From Pseudonocardia alni (GTDB lineage: Bacteria > Actinomycetota > Actinomycetes > Mycobacteriales > Pseudonocardiaceae): a stretch of 64,000 nucleotides of DNA. The translations under genes were made by a program, and so were the position numbers. Every line of letters begins with the position of its first letter. Position 1 is the first letter of the stretch. Shown here one piece after another: positions 53,073 through 61,281 of the stretch. The stretch covers positions 1,674,001 through 1,738,000 of the forward strand of contig NZ_PHUJ01000003.1 in NCBI RefSeq assembly GCF_002813375.1. The letters run 5' to 3'. The notes under the pieces were generated by a model. The model had not been told where the DNA came from and searched no databases. It worked only from the letters and a program-made list of their open reading frames with translations.

Positions 53073-55502
53073 TCAGGAGTTCTCCTTCTCGGTGAGCAGT
53101 CGGTGCAGTACCTCGCCGTGCAGCGGCAGGCGGGTGATCTCGATCCCGTGGGGGGCCAGCGCGTCGGCGACGGCGTTGGCGTAGGCCACCGGGAAGCTCA
53201 TGGACGACCCCTCGCCGCAGCCCTTGGCGCCGAGCGGGGTCAGCGGTGACGGGGTCACCACGTGGTCGGTTCGCAGGTCGAACCCGGCCTCGGCGCTGGT
53301 CGGGCACAGGTAGTCGAGGAACGTCGCCGCCGTCGGCTGCCCGGAGTCGGCGTGGGTGAACTCCTCGTAGGCGGCACCGCCGAGGCCGTGCACGAGCGCG
53401 CCGTAGACCTGGCCGTCGAGCAGGGTCTGGTCGAGGACGGTCCCGGCGTCGTGCACCGAGGACACCCGGTCGACCTCGATCTCCAGGGTGTCCGGGTCGA
53501 TCCGCACCGCGACGATCTCGGCGACGAAGCCGTAGCAGAGCGAGGAGTTGATCCGGTCGTCCGCCGTGGCCGCGCGGGTCTCCCGCGGGGAGAACTCGGC
53601 CTCGGCGTAGAGCCGGGCGGGGACACCGTCGGGCAGCGACGCCGGGTCCCAGTGCACGACACCGGCGGCGTGCCGGAAGGCGACCGAACGACCGTCCGGG
53701 TGGACGACCTTCCCGTCGAGCAGGGTGAGCTCGCCCGGGTCGGCCCCCTCCAGCAGCGTGGCCCCGGCCGCCTTCACCGTGGCGGCGATGGTGTCCGCGG
53801 CGGCGACGACCGCGCTCGTGACGAGCGGCGCGAACCGCGACGAGTACGACCCGGACGTGACCGTCCACGGGGTCGTCGCGGTGTCCATGTCGACGACCGC
53901 CCGTACCTGCGCGATCGGCAGCCCGAGCCGCTGCGCCGCGACCTTCCGCGCCACGGTGGCGTGGCCCTGGCCCTGCGGAACCGACCCGAGCAGCACGGTG
54001 ACGATCCCCTGCAGGTCCACCGACATCCGGACGTGCTCGGTGGAGCCGGACTTGTCCCGGCCCGGCTTGCGGTCCTCGGCGGGGGTGGCCAGGCCGACGT
54101 AGCCGATGTTGGTGCCGGACGGGTCGACGACCAGTGCGGTGCCGATGCCGTAGAAGGCGCCCTCGGCCCGGGCCGCCTCGCGCCGGCGCTCCAGCTCGGC
54201 GAGGTCGGCGTTCTTCACGGCCAGATCCAGCGCCGCGGCGTAGTCGCCGGAGTCGTAGACGCCCCCGGTCGCCGTCTCGTGCGGGAACGTCGACACCAGG
54301 TTGCGCCGCCGCACCTCGACGACGTCGCGCCCGGTCGCCGCGGCGACCGCGTCCATCAGCCGTTCCAGCCCGAAGTAGAGCTGCTGGCCGCCGAAGCCCC
54401 GGTTCAGCCCGGTCGGCATGGTGTTCGTGACCACGGCGCGGGCCCGGATCTCGACGGCGTCGATGCGGTAGGGCCCGGTGATGTTGCCGTAGCAGCGGTA
54501 GAGCGTGGAGGGCTCCGGCGGGCGCAGGTAGGCGCCGACGTTGTCGATCAGGTCGGTGCGCAGGGCCGTCACGGTGCCGTCGGCGTCGACCGCGGCGGAG
54601 AAGGTCATCGCCCGGTCCGCACCGGTGGAGCTCGCCATCAGGTGCTCGACGCGGTCCTCGGCCCACCGCACCGGCGTGCCGGAGTGCTTGGAGGCCAGCG
54701 CCATCAGCACCACGTAGGGGTAGATGCCGGCCTTGATCCCGAAGCTGCCGCCGATGTCGGCGGGGACGTGCAGCCGCACCCGCGACGTCGGGATCCCGAG
54801 CGCGCCGGCCATGACCGGGACCATCGAGAACGGTCCGTGGAAGTTCGCCCAGGCCTCGACCGAGGGGCCGGCGTCGCCCTCGTTCCACTGCGCGATGACC
54901 GAGTAGCACTCCATCGGCACCGAGGAGTAGCGCGGGAAGTCGTAGCGGCCGGTCACCACGTGCGCGGCGTCGCGGAACCGCTCCTCCACCGGACCGAAGG
55001 AGAAGGTTCGGTCGGTGGCGACGTTGGACCCGGCGTCCTCGTGCAGCAGCGGCGCATCCGGCTCCAGCGCGGCGCGGGCCGCGGTGACCGCACCCAGGTC
55101 GTCGTACTCGACGGCGACGAGCTCGGCGGCGTCCTCGGCGACGTAGCGGTCCGAGGCGACGACGACGGCGATCGGCTCGCCGACGAAGCGCACCTTGTCC
55201 ACACCGGTGGGCAGGTAGGGCATCACCGCGCCGGTCGACAGGGGGAAGGGCCGCAGCGCGGCGCGCACCTCGTCGGGGCCGATCACCGCCGCCACCCCCG
55301 GATGGGCACGGGCCCGGCTCAGGTCGACCGAACGCAACCGGGCGTGCGGACGGGTGGAGCGCACGACGGTGGCGACCAGCGTGCCGGGCAGCGGGTCCAG
55401 GTCGTCGAGGAACGCGCCCCGGCCGGTGACCAGCGCGGCGTCCTCGTCCCGGCTGGGGACCCAGGTGCGGGCGGCCACAGACACATCGGACACATCAGAC
55501 AC
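53073..55502 (-). CDS. Molybdopterin-binding large subunit of a xanthine-dehydrogenase-family hydroxylase
   Basis: An 809-residue molybdenum subunit. It has RGAFLDDLDPLPGTLVATVV, EPIAVVVASDRYVAEDAAEL, ADIGGSFGIKAGIYPYVVLM, then NRGFGGQQLYFGLERLMD and GSVPQGQGHATVARKVAAQR, and near residue 760 GAKGCGEGSSM with the catalytic Glu. It lacks the AYRCSFR loop of CO dehydrogenase, so CO oxidation is unlikely. It would hydroxylate an acyl-CoA or heterocycle (2-furoyl-CoA dehydrogenase HmfA is the favoured match by gene order). Its start overlaps the ligase stop by 8 nt. Confidence 0.9.
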   Translation of the reverse strand: MSDVSDVSVAARTWVPSRDEDAALVTGRGAFLDDLDPLPGTLVATVVRSTRPHARLRSVDLSRARAHPGVAAVIGPDEVRAALRPFPLSTGAVMPYLPTGVDKVRFVGEPIAVVVASDRYVAEDAAELVAVEYDDLGAVTAARAALEPDAPLLHEDAGSNVATDRTFSFGPVEERFRDAAHVVTGRYDFPRYSSVPMECYSVIAQWNEGDAGPSVEAWANFHGPFSMVPVMAGALGIPTSRVRLHVPADIGGSFGIKAGIYPYVVLMALASKHSGTPVRWAEDRVEHLMASSTGADRAMTFSAAVDADGTVTALRTDLIDNVGAYLRPPEPSTLYRCYGNITGPYRIDAVEIRARAVVTNTMPTGLNRGFGGQQLYFGLERLMDAVAAATGRDVVEVRRRNLVSTFPHETATGGVYDSGDYAAALDLAVKNADLAELERRREAARAEGAFYGIGTALVVDPSGTNIGYVGLATPAEDRKPGRDKSGSTEHVRMSVDLQGIVTVLLGSVPQGQGHATVARKVAAQRLGLPIAQVRAVVDMDTATTPWTVTSGSYSSRFAPLVTSAVVAAADTIAATVKAAGATLLEGADPGELTLLDGKVVHPDGRSVAFRHAAGVVHWDPASLPDGVPARLYAEAEFSPRETRAATADDRINSSLCYGFVAEIVAVRIDPDTLEIEVDRVSSVHDAGTVLDQTLLDGQVYGALVHGLGGAAYEEFTHADSGQPTAATFLDYLCPTSAEAGFDLRTDHVVTPSPLTPLGAKGCGEGSSMSFPVAYANAVADALAPHGIEITRLPLHGEVLHRLLTEKENS

Positions 55503-57006
55503 GTGCTTCTCCCCTCATGTCGTACTCGCCCGCGGCGAGCGTGCGGCGCAGCGTCTTGCCGACCCCGGACCGCGGGATCGAGTCGACGGCGATCACCCGC
55601 TTCGGCCGCTTCAGCGACGGCAGTTGCTCCCGGGCCCAGGCCAGGGCCTGCTCGGCCGCGGCCAGCGGGTCGGTCCCGCGGGCGGGGACCACGAACGCGG
55701 TCACCGCGTGTCCCCAGCGCTCGTCGGGCAGTCCGACCACGCAGACGTCGTCGATGGCGGGACAGCGGGTCAGGACCGACTCGATCTCGTCCGGGTAGAT
55801 GTTCTCGCCACCGGAGTTGATCATGTCGTCGGTGCGGCCGGAGACCCAGAGGTCGCCGTCGGAGTCGGCGACGGCGAGGTCACCGGTGTGGTACCACCCG
55901 TCCCGGATGGCCTTGGCGTTCGCGTCCGGCCGGTTCCGGTAGCCGCCGAAGGCCTCGGGCGAGGCCATCGAGACGATCACCTGACCCTGCGTCCCGCGCG
56001 GGACCTCCTCGTCGACGGGGGCGCCCGCGTCGGGCGCGATCAACCGGACCCGGGAGAACAGCCCCGCCCGGCCGGCGCAGCCGGGCTTGGCGGCGACGTC
56101 GGGCCCGATGGTGAACGTGTAGATCTCGGTCGAGCCGAAGTGATTGACGAACGAGGTGGGCGCGACCTGGTCGACCAGCTTCTCGGCGAGCGACGGGGTC
56201 ATGGCGGCACCGGCGTAGGCGAGGTTGTCGAGCGCACGGGCGTCACCGAGCCGTCCGGTGCGCAGCAGCGACCAGTAGATCGTCGGCACCAGGTACAGGG
56301 AACCGACGTTCTCCTCGAGGATCAGCTGCATCGACTCGTCGGCGTCGAAGGCGGGCTGGCCCACCCACGTGCCGCCGACGACGACGGAGGCCAGCAGCGT
56401 GCGCAGGCCCATCGTGTGGAACAGCGGCATGACCCCGAGGGTCGCGACCCCCTGCCGCTGCCGGGTCTGCATCACGTGCGCGACCGCTGCCATGTGCTCC
56501 GCCCGGTGGGTACGCGGGACGCCCTTCGGCTTCCCGGTGGTCCCCGACGTGTAGAGCATGACGCTGAGGTCCGATTCGTCCGGGGCGACGCAGACGGGGC
56601 TGTCGAGACGCTCGGCGAGCTCGTCGACGGCTGCCACGTCCCGCAGCAGGTCCCCGAGGCCGGCGGCGGCGACCCGCTCGGCGTGCGCGGCGTCGGCGAC
56701 CACCAGGCGGACGTCGGCGTCGCCCAGGCAGTAGCCGAGCTCCTCGACCCCGAACCGGGTCGAGAGCGGCACCGAGACCGCGCCGAGCTTCTGCACGGCC
56801 AGGTGCAGGCTCGCGAGCTGCTCGCCGCCGTGCATCACCAGGCCCACCCGGGCCCCCCGCTCCACGCCGAGGCTCCGCAGGGCCCCGGCCAGCCGGTCGG
56901 TCCGCGCGTCCCACTCCCGGTAGGAGAGCCACCTGCCGGTTCCTCGTACCGCCGGCCGGTCGGGGTTGCGCTCGACCGCCCATCGCAGCGTCGTCACCAG
57001 GTCCAT
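55495..57006 (-). CDS. Acyl-CoA (aromatic/heteroaromatic acid) ligase
   Basis: A 503-residue AMP-forming acyl-CoA synthetase. Motifs: VMLYTSGTTGKPKGVPRTHR (ATP loop), NHFGSTEIY (A5), YHTGDLAVADSDGDLWVSGR and DDMINSGGENIYPDEIE, and near the end SIPRSGVGKTLRRTL with the catalytic Lys. It activates an acid to its CoA thioester with ATP. It is first in the operon that continues with the molybdenum hydroxylase, suggesting the hydroxylase acts on a CoA ester such as 2-furoyl-CoA (HmfD-like). The -10 region and a GTCTG dyad lie upstream. Confidence 0.9.
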   Translation of the reverse strand: MDLVTTLRWAVERNPDRPAVRGTGRWLSYREWDARTDRLAGALRSLGVERGARVGLVMHGGEQLASLHLAVQKLGAVSVPLSTRFGVEELGYCLGDADVRLVVADAAHAERVAAAGLGDLLRDVAAVDELAERLDSPVCVAPDESDLSVMLYTSGTTGKPKGVPRTHRAEHMAAVAHVMQTRQRQGVATLGVMPLFHTMGLRTLLASVVVGGTWVGQPAFDADESMQLILEENVGSLYLVPTIYWSLLRTGRLGDARALDNLAYAGAAMTPSLAEKLVDQVAPTSFVNHFGSTEIYTFTIGPDVAAKPGCAGRAGLFSRVRLIAPDAGAPVDEEVPRGTQGQVIVSMASPEAFGGYRNRPDANAKAIRDGWYHTGDLAVADSDGDLWVSGRTDDMINSGGENIYPDEIESVLTRCPAIDDVCVVGLPDERWGHAVTAFVVPARGTDPLAAAEQALAWAREQLPSLKRPKRVIAVDSIPRSGVGKTLRRTLAAGEYDMRGEARV

Positions 57007-57024
57007 CCGACCCCCTCGTCGTTA

Positions 57025-57037
57025 GTCTGTTTCAGAC
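57025..57037. promoter_or_regulatory. Inverted repeat upstream of the acyl-CoA ligase operon
   Basis: GTCTG-TTT-CAGAC, a 5-3-5 dyad 18 nt before the ligase start, in an AT-rich patch (57021-57054) that must hold the operon promoter. The divergent PadR gene or the LysR protein are candidate regulators. Confidence 0.5.
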
Positions 57038-57233
57038 CATACGGTTCATACTGTCAGAGGGGAAGCCCCGGATTCCACCGGCCTCGGGAGCGACCCCGTC
57101 CGGTGGCATCCGCCGGGAGGAGGGGCGGTCATCGGTGACGGGACGCACGTGCGAGGGTCGAGCCGCATCCGCGGATCGACGACCCGCCTCGTCTAGAGTC
57201 CGCGGAGCACCGGCCGGCACGAGAGGAGCGCGG

Positions 57234-57800
57234 ATGCGACTGTCCACGACGTCGTATCTGGTCCTGGGCATGATCGCGTTGCGCGGGCCCTCGACGCCGT
57301 ACGACCTGAAGCGGGCGGTCAGCCGCTCCGTCGGCTACTTCTGGCACTTCCCGCACGCGCAGCTGTACTCCGAGCCGGACCGGCTCGCCGACGCAGGCCT
57401 GCTCGCCCTCGACACCGAGGAGCACGGACGGCGGCGCAAGACCTACTCCCTGACCGACGAGGGCCGGGCGGCCCTGCGCGAGTGGCTGGCAGCACCCACC
57501 GCCGAGCACTTCCAGATGCGCGACATCGCCGAGCTCAAGCTGTTCTTCAACGAGGCGGGATCCTCCGACGACGTCGAGAAGCTCGCCCGCGAGCAGATCC
57601 GCCAGCACGAGAGCCGGATCGCCGACTACGAGGACATGGTCGCCCGGCACGGCCGCGAGGAGTGGGCCGAGCCGCGCATGATCACGATCGAGCTGGGCCT
57701 GGAGATGGAGCACGCCGCCCTGCGGTTCTGGAGCGCGCTGGCGAACGACGAACTCGACCGACTCCGTCGCGAGCGGGCCGAGCGCGACCCGCGCGGCTGA
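57234..57800 (+). CDS. PadR family transcriptional regulator
   Basis: A 188-residue PadR-type winged-helix repressor: TSYLVLGMIALRGPSTPYDLKR, then GYFWHFPHAQLYSEPDRLADAGLL and RKTYSLTDEGRAALREWLA, with a C-terminal dimerisation helix (ADYEDMVARHGREEW). AGGAG precedes the ATG. It is divergent from the acyl-CoA ligase operon with 227 nt between, so it probably regulates that operon; the inducer is unknown. Confidence 0.9.
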   Translation: MRLSTTSYLVLGMIALRGPSTPYDLKRAVSRSVGYFWHFPHAQLYSEPDRLADAGLLALDTEEHGRRRKTYSLTDEGRAALREWLAAPTAEHFQMRDIAELKLFFNEAGSSDDVEKLAREQIRQHESRIADYEDMVARHGREEWAEPRMITIELGLEMEHAALRFWSALANDELDRLRRERAERDPRG

Positions 57801-57822
57801 CCCGCCCGCCGGGCGACGGGCA

Positions 57823-57839
57823 CGCCGGCGCACCCGGCG
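57823..57839. terminator. Hairpin after the PadR gene
   Basis: CGCCGG-CGCAC-CCGGCG, a 6-bp stem between the PadR stop and the convergent Dabb relic. No T-tract. Confidence 0.4.
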
Positions 57840-57880
57840 CGCGCCACGACGGGTCGGCGCCGGAGCCCGGGCCGCCGAGG

Positions 57881-57939
57881 CTCAGTCCGGGTCGGCGGGG
57901 CTCAGTCCGGGTCGGCGGGGCTCAGTCCCGGGTCGGCGA
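57881..57939. repeat. 20-bp tandem repeat
   Basis: Two exact copies of CTCAGTCCGGGTCGGCGGGG (57881-57900 and 57901-57920) and a third copy with one extra C (57921-57939). The repeats overlap the 3' end of the Dabb relic, where they encode part of its C-terminal tail and its stop codon. Confidence 0.85.
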
Positions 57940-58215
57940 CGAGGAACTGGACGCTGTGCGCGGACCGGACGTGGCCCCGAGGCACCGCGAGATGGGCCGG
58001 GTGGGCGAGGTAGGTCCGGAAGTCCTCGACGCTCGCGAACTCGGAGACGACCGCATAGTCGGCGTTCGTCGGACGCTCACCGACGTCGCGACCCTGCCGG
58101 GTGCGCAGGGGACGCCGACCTGGCCGGGCAGCCGCGCAATCGCGTCCCGGAACGCCTCGACGTCCGCCGCGGTCGCGGACTCCGTGAACGTGAGCGTCAG
58201 GCAGTGCACCAGCAT
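57902..58215 (-). pseudogene. Frameshifted Dabb (stress-responsive A/B barrel) protein
   Basis: An ATG at 58215 follows AGGGAGG and starts a Dabb-type ferredoxin-like barrel: MLVHCLTLTFTESATAADVE, then FRDAIARLPGQVG. At about 58105-58120 the frame must change to continue the domain: PLRTRQGRDVGERPTNADYA, then VSEFASVEDFRTYLAHPAHL and SAHSVQFLVADPG. Only by changing frame does the sequence give one complete Dabb domain. It is either a true frameshift or a sequencing error. Its function, if active, is unknown; many are small cyclase-like or stress proteins. Confidence 0.7.
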
Positions 58216-58286
58216 GTCGACCTCCCTGTCGGACAAGTGAGCAGCGATAGACATTCGAGCATCGAAGACTGCTGAACGTGATGCTC

Positions 58287-58299
58287 GGCCATGTTGGCC
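58287..58299. promoter_or_regulatory. Inverted repeat in the Dabb/LLM gap
   Basis: GGCCA-TGT-TGGCC, a 5-3-5 dyad 12 nt upstream of the -35 box at 58312. Likely operator for the plus-strand operon; the regulator is unknown. Confidence 0.45.
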
Positions 58300-58311
58300 A
58301 GTTACCGATAA

Positions 58312-58341
58312 TTGACAAGCTATGTCCATCGGCCCTAACTT
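58312..58341 (+). promoter_or_regulatory. Near-consensus housekeeping promoter
   Basis: TTGACA (58312-58317), an 18-bp spacer and TAACTT (58336-58341). Predicted start near 58348, giving a ~29-nt leader with GGGAGA before the ATG at 58377. This is one of the best -35 boxes in the window and likely drives the LLM-to-SMP-30 operon. Confidence 0.65.
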
Positions 58342-58376
58342 CCAGCTCCCGACACCTTCGACCGGGAGACCCGACA

Positions 58377-59351
58377 ATGAAGCTGGGATGCTCGTTCGCC
58401 ACGTCGCTGGAGACTCCGGAGCACATCCGCATCGCGGAGGAGCTCGGCTACGAGAGGGCGCTGTGCTACGACTCGCCCGCGCTGTACCCGGACGTCTGGA
58501 TGGTCCTGAACCAGGCCGCGGAGCGGACCGACCGCATCGTGCTGGGGCCCGGAGTGCTGATCCCGAGCCTGCGCCACCCGATGGTCACCGCCTCGGCGAT
58601 CACCACGCTGGTGCACACGGCCGGGCCGGACCGCGTCCTGATCGGGATCGGAAGTGGCTTCACCGGCCGCCTCGCCATGGGCAGACCGCCGGTGCAGTGG
58701 GCCCGGGTCCAGCACTACACCGAGGTCGTGCGGGCCCTGCTGCGCGGTGAGCAGGTGGAGTGGGAGGGCGCGATCATGCAGCTCATCCAGCCCGACGAGC
58801 GCTTCGGCCCGGCTCTGCCGATCTCGGTCGCCTGGGGCGTCGCGGGCGAGGGTCCGAAGGGGACGCGTGTCGCGCGGGACCTCGGCGCGGAGCTGTTCCG
58901 GATCACCGCGCCCGAGCCGGACTTCGGGCCGCAGATGATGATGCTCATCGGCACCGTGCTCGACGAGGGCGAGGACCCGGGCTCCGAGCGTGTGATCGAC
59001 GCCGCGGGCCACGGCGCGGGGCTGTTCCTGCACTGGGCCGTCGAGCACGGCGTGATCGACGAGCTGCTCGGCGAGGGCGGCCACGCGTGGGCCGCGGCCT
59101 ACGACCACATCCCGGAGAACGTGCGCCACATCGCGCTGCACGACCGGCACGTGGTCGGGGTCAACGACGTCGACCGCCCCTTCGTCGACGGCGAGGTGAT
59201 GACCGCGGCCGGGCTCGCGCTCACCCGTGAGCAGTGGCGGGACCGGTTCGCCGAGCTGGAGAAGGCCGGGTGCGACTGGGTCCACTTCCAGCCCGCGGGC
59301 AGCGACGTCCCGCGCGAGCTCGAGGCGTTTGCCGCCGCCTACCACCGCTGA
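58377..59351 (+). CDS. LLM class F420/FMN-dependent monooxygenase
   Basis: A 324-residue luciferase-like TIM-barrel enzyme: KLGCSFATSLETPEHIRIAE, then DRIVLGPGVLIPSLRHPMVT, GPDRVLIGIGSGFTGRLAMG and PPVQWARVQHYTEVVRALLR, followed by VAWGVAGEGPKGTRVARDLG. Such enzymes use F420 or FMN to oxidise acyl or cyclic substrates. GGGAGA precedes the ATG. It leads the operon with enoyl-CoA hydratase, acyl-CoA dehydrogenase and ligase genes, so it probably acts on a CoA-linked or cyclic intermediate. Confidence 0.87.
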   Translation: MKLGCSFATSLETPEHIRIAEELGYERALCYDSPALYPDVWMVLNQAAERTDRIVLGPGVLIPSLRHPMVTASAITTLVHTAGPDRVLIGIGSGFTGRLAMGRPPVQWARVQHYTEVVRALLRGEQVEWEGAIMQLIQPDERFGPALPISVAWGVAGEGPKGTRVARDLGAELFRITAPEPDFGPQMMMLIGTVLDEGEDPGSERVIDAAGHGAGLFLHWAVEHGVIDELLGEGGHAWAAAYDHIPENVRHIALHDRHVVGVNDVDRPFVDGEVMTAAGLALTREQWRDRFAELEKAGCDWVHFQPAGSDVPRELEAFAAAYHR

Positions 59352-59365
59352 GCAGAGGAGACCAC

Positions 59366-60139
59366 ATGAGCAATCTGCAGTTCCTGAAGTGGGAGACCGA
59401 CGGACCGGTCGCCACCGTCTGGCTCGACCGACCGCCGGTGAACGCGGTCGACCAGCAGTTCTACCGCGAGCTCCGCGCGTTCTTCGGCGACGTCGAGCGT
59501 CACCTCCCCGAGGCACGCGTCGTCGTCCTCGCCGGGCGGGGCAGGCACTTCTGCGCCGGCAACGACCTCGCCGCCTTCCAGACCCTGGACCCGGACAACG
59601 CCCCGGAGCAGCTGGAGCAGGCCCGGGAGGCGTTCTGGGCGATCTACGACTCGCCCTACCCGGTCATCGCGGCGGTCCACGGGGCCGCTGTGGGGACGGG
59701 CCTGGCGATCGCGGCCTCGTGCGACCTCGTCGTCGCGGCGGAGGGGGCCCGGTTCGCCACCCCCGAGGTCACCGTCGGGGTGCTGGGCGGCGCGAAGCAC
59801 CTGTCCCGGCTCGTGCCGCAGGGCGTGGTCCGGCTGATGCACTACACCGGCGACCTCTACCCCGCCGAGACGCTGCTGCCCTACGGCGGCATCGTCGAGA
59901 TCGTCCCGGAGGAGCAGCTGCTCGGGAAGGCCCGGGAGCTGGCGCACTCCATCGCCCGGCACAGCCCCGTCACCCTGCGGCTGGCCAAGCGCAGCCTCAA
60001 CGGCATCGAGTACCGCGACCTCAAGTCCGGCTACGAGTTCGAGCAGGACCGGACCCGTGAGCTGTCCGGCTACGAGGACTCCAAGGAGGCCGTGAACGCG
60101 TTCCTCGAGCGCCGCGAACCGGTCTACACGGGACGGTGA
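59366..60139 (+). CDS. Enoyl-CoA hydratase/isomerase family protein
   Basis: A 257-residue crotonase-fold protein: VATVWLDRPPVNAVDQQFYR, HFCAGNDLAAFQTL, and VHGAAVGTGLAIAASCDLVV with ATPEVTVGVLGGAKHLSRLV. The glutamate in the first catalytic position is replaced (GTGLAIAA), while the second (PEVTVG) remains. It is therefore less likely to be a hydratase and more likely an isomerase, hydrolase or lyase of the family. AGAGGAG precedes the ATG. Its stop overlaps the following dehydrogenase start. Confidence 0.85.
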   Translation: MSNLQFLKWETDGPVATVWLDRPPVNAVDQQFYRELRAFFGDVERHLPEARVVVLAGRGRHFCAGNDLAAFQTLDPDNAPEQLEQAREAFWAIYDSPYPVIAAVHGAAVGTGLAIAASCDLVVAAEGARFATPEVTVGVLGGAKHLSRLVPQGVVRLMHYTGDLYPAETLLPYGGIVEIVPEEQLLGKARELAHSIARHSPVTLRLAKRSLNGIEYRDLKSGYEFEQDRTRELSGYEDSKEAVNAFLERREPVYTGR

Positions 60140-61281
60140 CCGTGGAATCCCTGAAGGACTTCCGGGCCAGGGCCCGGGCCTGGCTCGCCGCGAACGGCGC
60201 ACCCGATGTCCCAGTGGACCCCGACGCCCGGTTCGCCGTGCTGCGCCGCTGGCAGAGGACCCTGTCCGACGCCGGCTGGCTCGGTCTCGCCTGGTCGCGG
60301 GAGGCGGGCGGCGGCGGGCTCACCCACGCCCACCAGCTGGTGTTCGTCGAGGAGCTCGTGCGGGCCCGTGCCCCCCAGCCCGTCGGCCTGATCGGGCTCG
60401 AGGTCGTCGGCCCCTCGATCGACCGCTACGGCACCGACCGACAGCGCCGCGAGCTGCTTCCCCGCATGCTCTCCGGTGAGGACATCTGGTGCCAGGGCTT
60501 CTCCGAGCCCGACGCCGGGTCCGACCTCGCCTCCCTGCGTACCCGCGCGGTCGCCGACGGCGACGACTACGTGGTCACCGGCCAGAAGATCTGGACCAGC
60601 TGGGCGCACGAGGCGCAGTGGTGTGCGTTGCTGGTCCGCACCGACCCGGCCGTGCGCAAGCAGGCGGGCATCAGCTACCTGCTCGTCGACATGGCGAGCC
60701 CCGGGGTCACCGCCCGGCCCATCCGGCAGATGACCGGCGACCGGGAGTTCTGCGAGGTCTTCCTCGACGAGGTCCGGGTGCCACGGCGGAACCTGCTCGG
60801 GGCCGAGAACGACGGCTGGGCGATCGCCACCCACACCCTGGGCAGCGAACGCGGGGCCGCCACCCTACGCCGCCGGGTGGAGCTCGAGGTCGCGCTGGAG
60901 GACGCGATCGGCGAGCTCCGCGCGCACGGCGCCGTCGGTGACCGGGCCCGGGCCGCGGTCGGGCGGGCCCAGGTCGCCATGCGGGTCCTCGACGCGCAGA
61001 CCCGGCAGACCACCGCCCGGCTCGTCGCAGGCGCGGGCCCGACTCCGCTGGACTCGGTGGACAAGCTCGTGCTCAACGACGCCGAGCAGACCGTGTTCGC
61101 CGAGATCGCGGGGCTGCTGGGCGCCCTGCGTGCGGTGCCCGTCGCCCGGCCCGGCGGCCTGCGGTCCGACCGCTGGGCCCGTGAGCACCTGTACTCGCGG
61201 GCCGCCTCCATCTACGGCGGCTCCGCCCAGATCCAACGCACCATCGTGGCCGAACGACTCCTGGGGCTGCCCCGTGGCTGA
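60136..61281 (+). CDS. Acyl-CoA dehydrogenase (alpha type)
   Basis: A 381-residue acyl-CoA dehydrogenase. It has WCQGFSEPDAGSDLASLRTR, VTGQKIWTSWAHEAQW and the C-terminal SRAASIYGGSAQIQRTIVAE with the family flavin-binding residues. The GTG overlaps the preceding stop and its own stop overlaps the next dehydrogenase, so the two are probably subunits of one heteromeric enzyme, as in steroid and cyclic acid degradation by actinobacteria. Confidence 0.9.
   Translation: MTVESLKDFRARARAWLAANGAPDVPVDPDARFAVLRRWQRTLSDAGWLGLAWSREAGGGGLTHAHQLVFVEELVRARAPQPVGLIGLEVVGPSIDRYGTDRQRRELLPRMLSGEDIWCQGFSEPDAGSDLASLRTRAVADGDDYVVTGQKIWTSWAHEAQWCALLVRTDPAVRKQAGISYLLVDMASPGVTARPIRQMTGDREFCEVFLDEVRVPRRNLLGAENDGWAIATHTLGSERGAATLRRRVELEVALEDAIGELRAHGAVGDRARAAVGRAQVAMRVLDAQTRQTTARLVAGAGPTPLDSVDKLVLNDAEQTVFAEIAGLLGALRAVPVARPGGLRSDRWAREHLYSRAASIYGGSAQIQRTIVAERLLGLPRG

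Noticed and set aside
50188-55502. Carbon monoxide dehydrogenase (CoxMSL)
   Set aside because: The large subunit lacks the CoxL cysteine loop and the operon includes an acyl-CoA ligase and crotonase, which CO oxidation does not need.
53262-55820. An 852-codon plus-strand frame opposite the molybdenum subunit gene
   Set aside because: No recognisable motif; a GC-driven shadow of the gene on the minus strand.
57881-57939. CRISPR-like or integrative repeat
   Set aside because: The copies are directly adjacent with no spacers, and no integrase or cas gene is present; a simple tandem duplication fits better.
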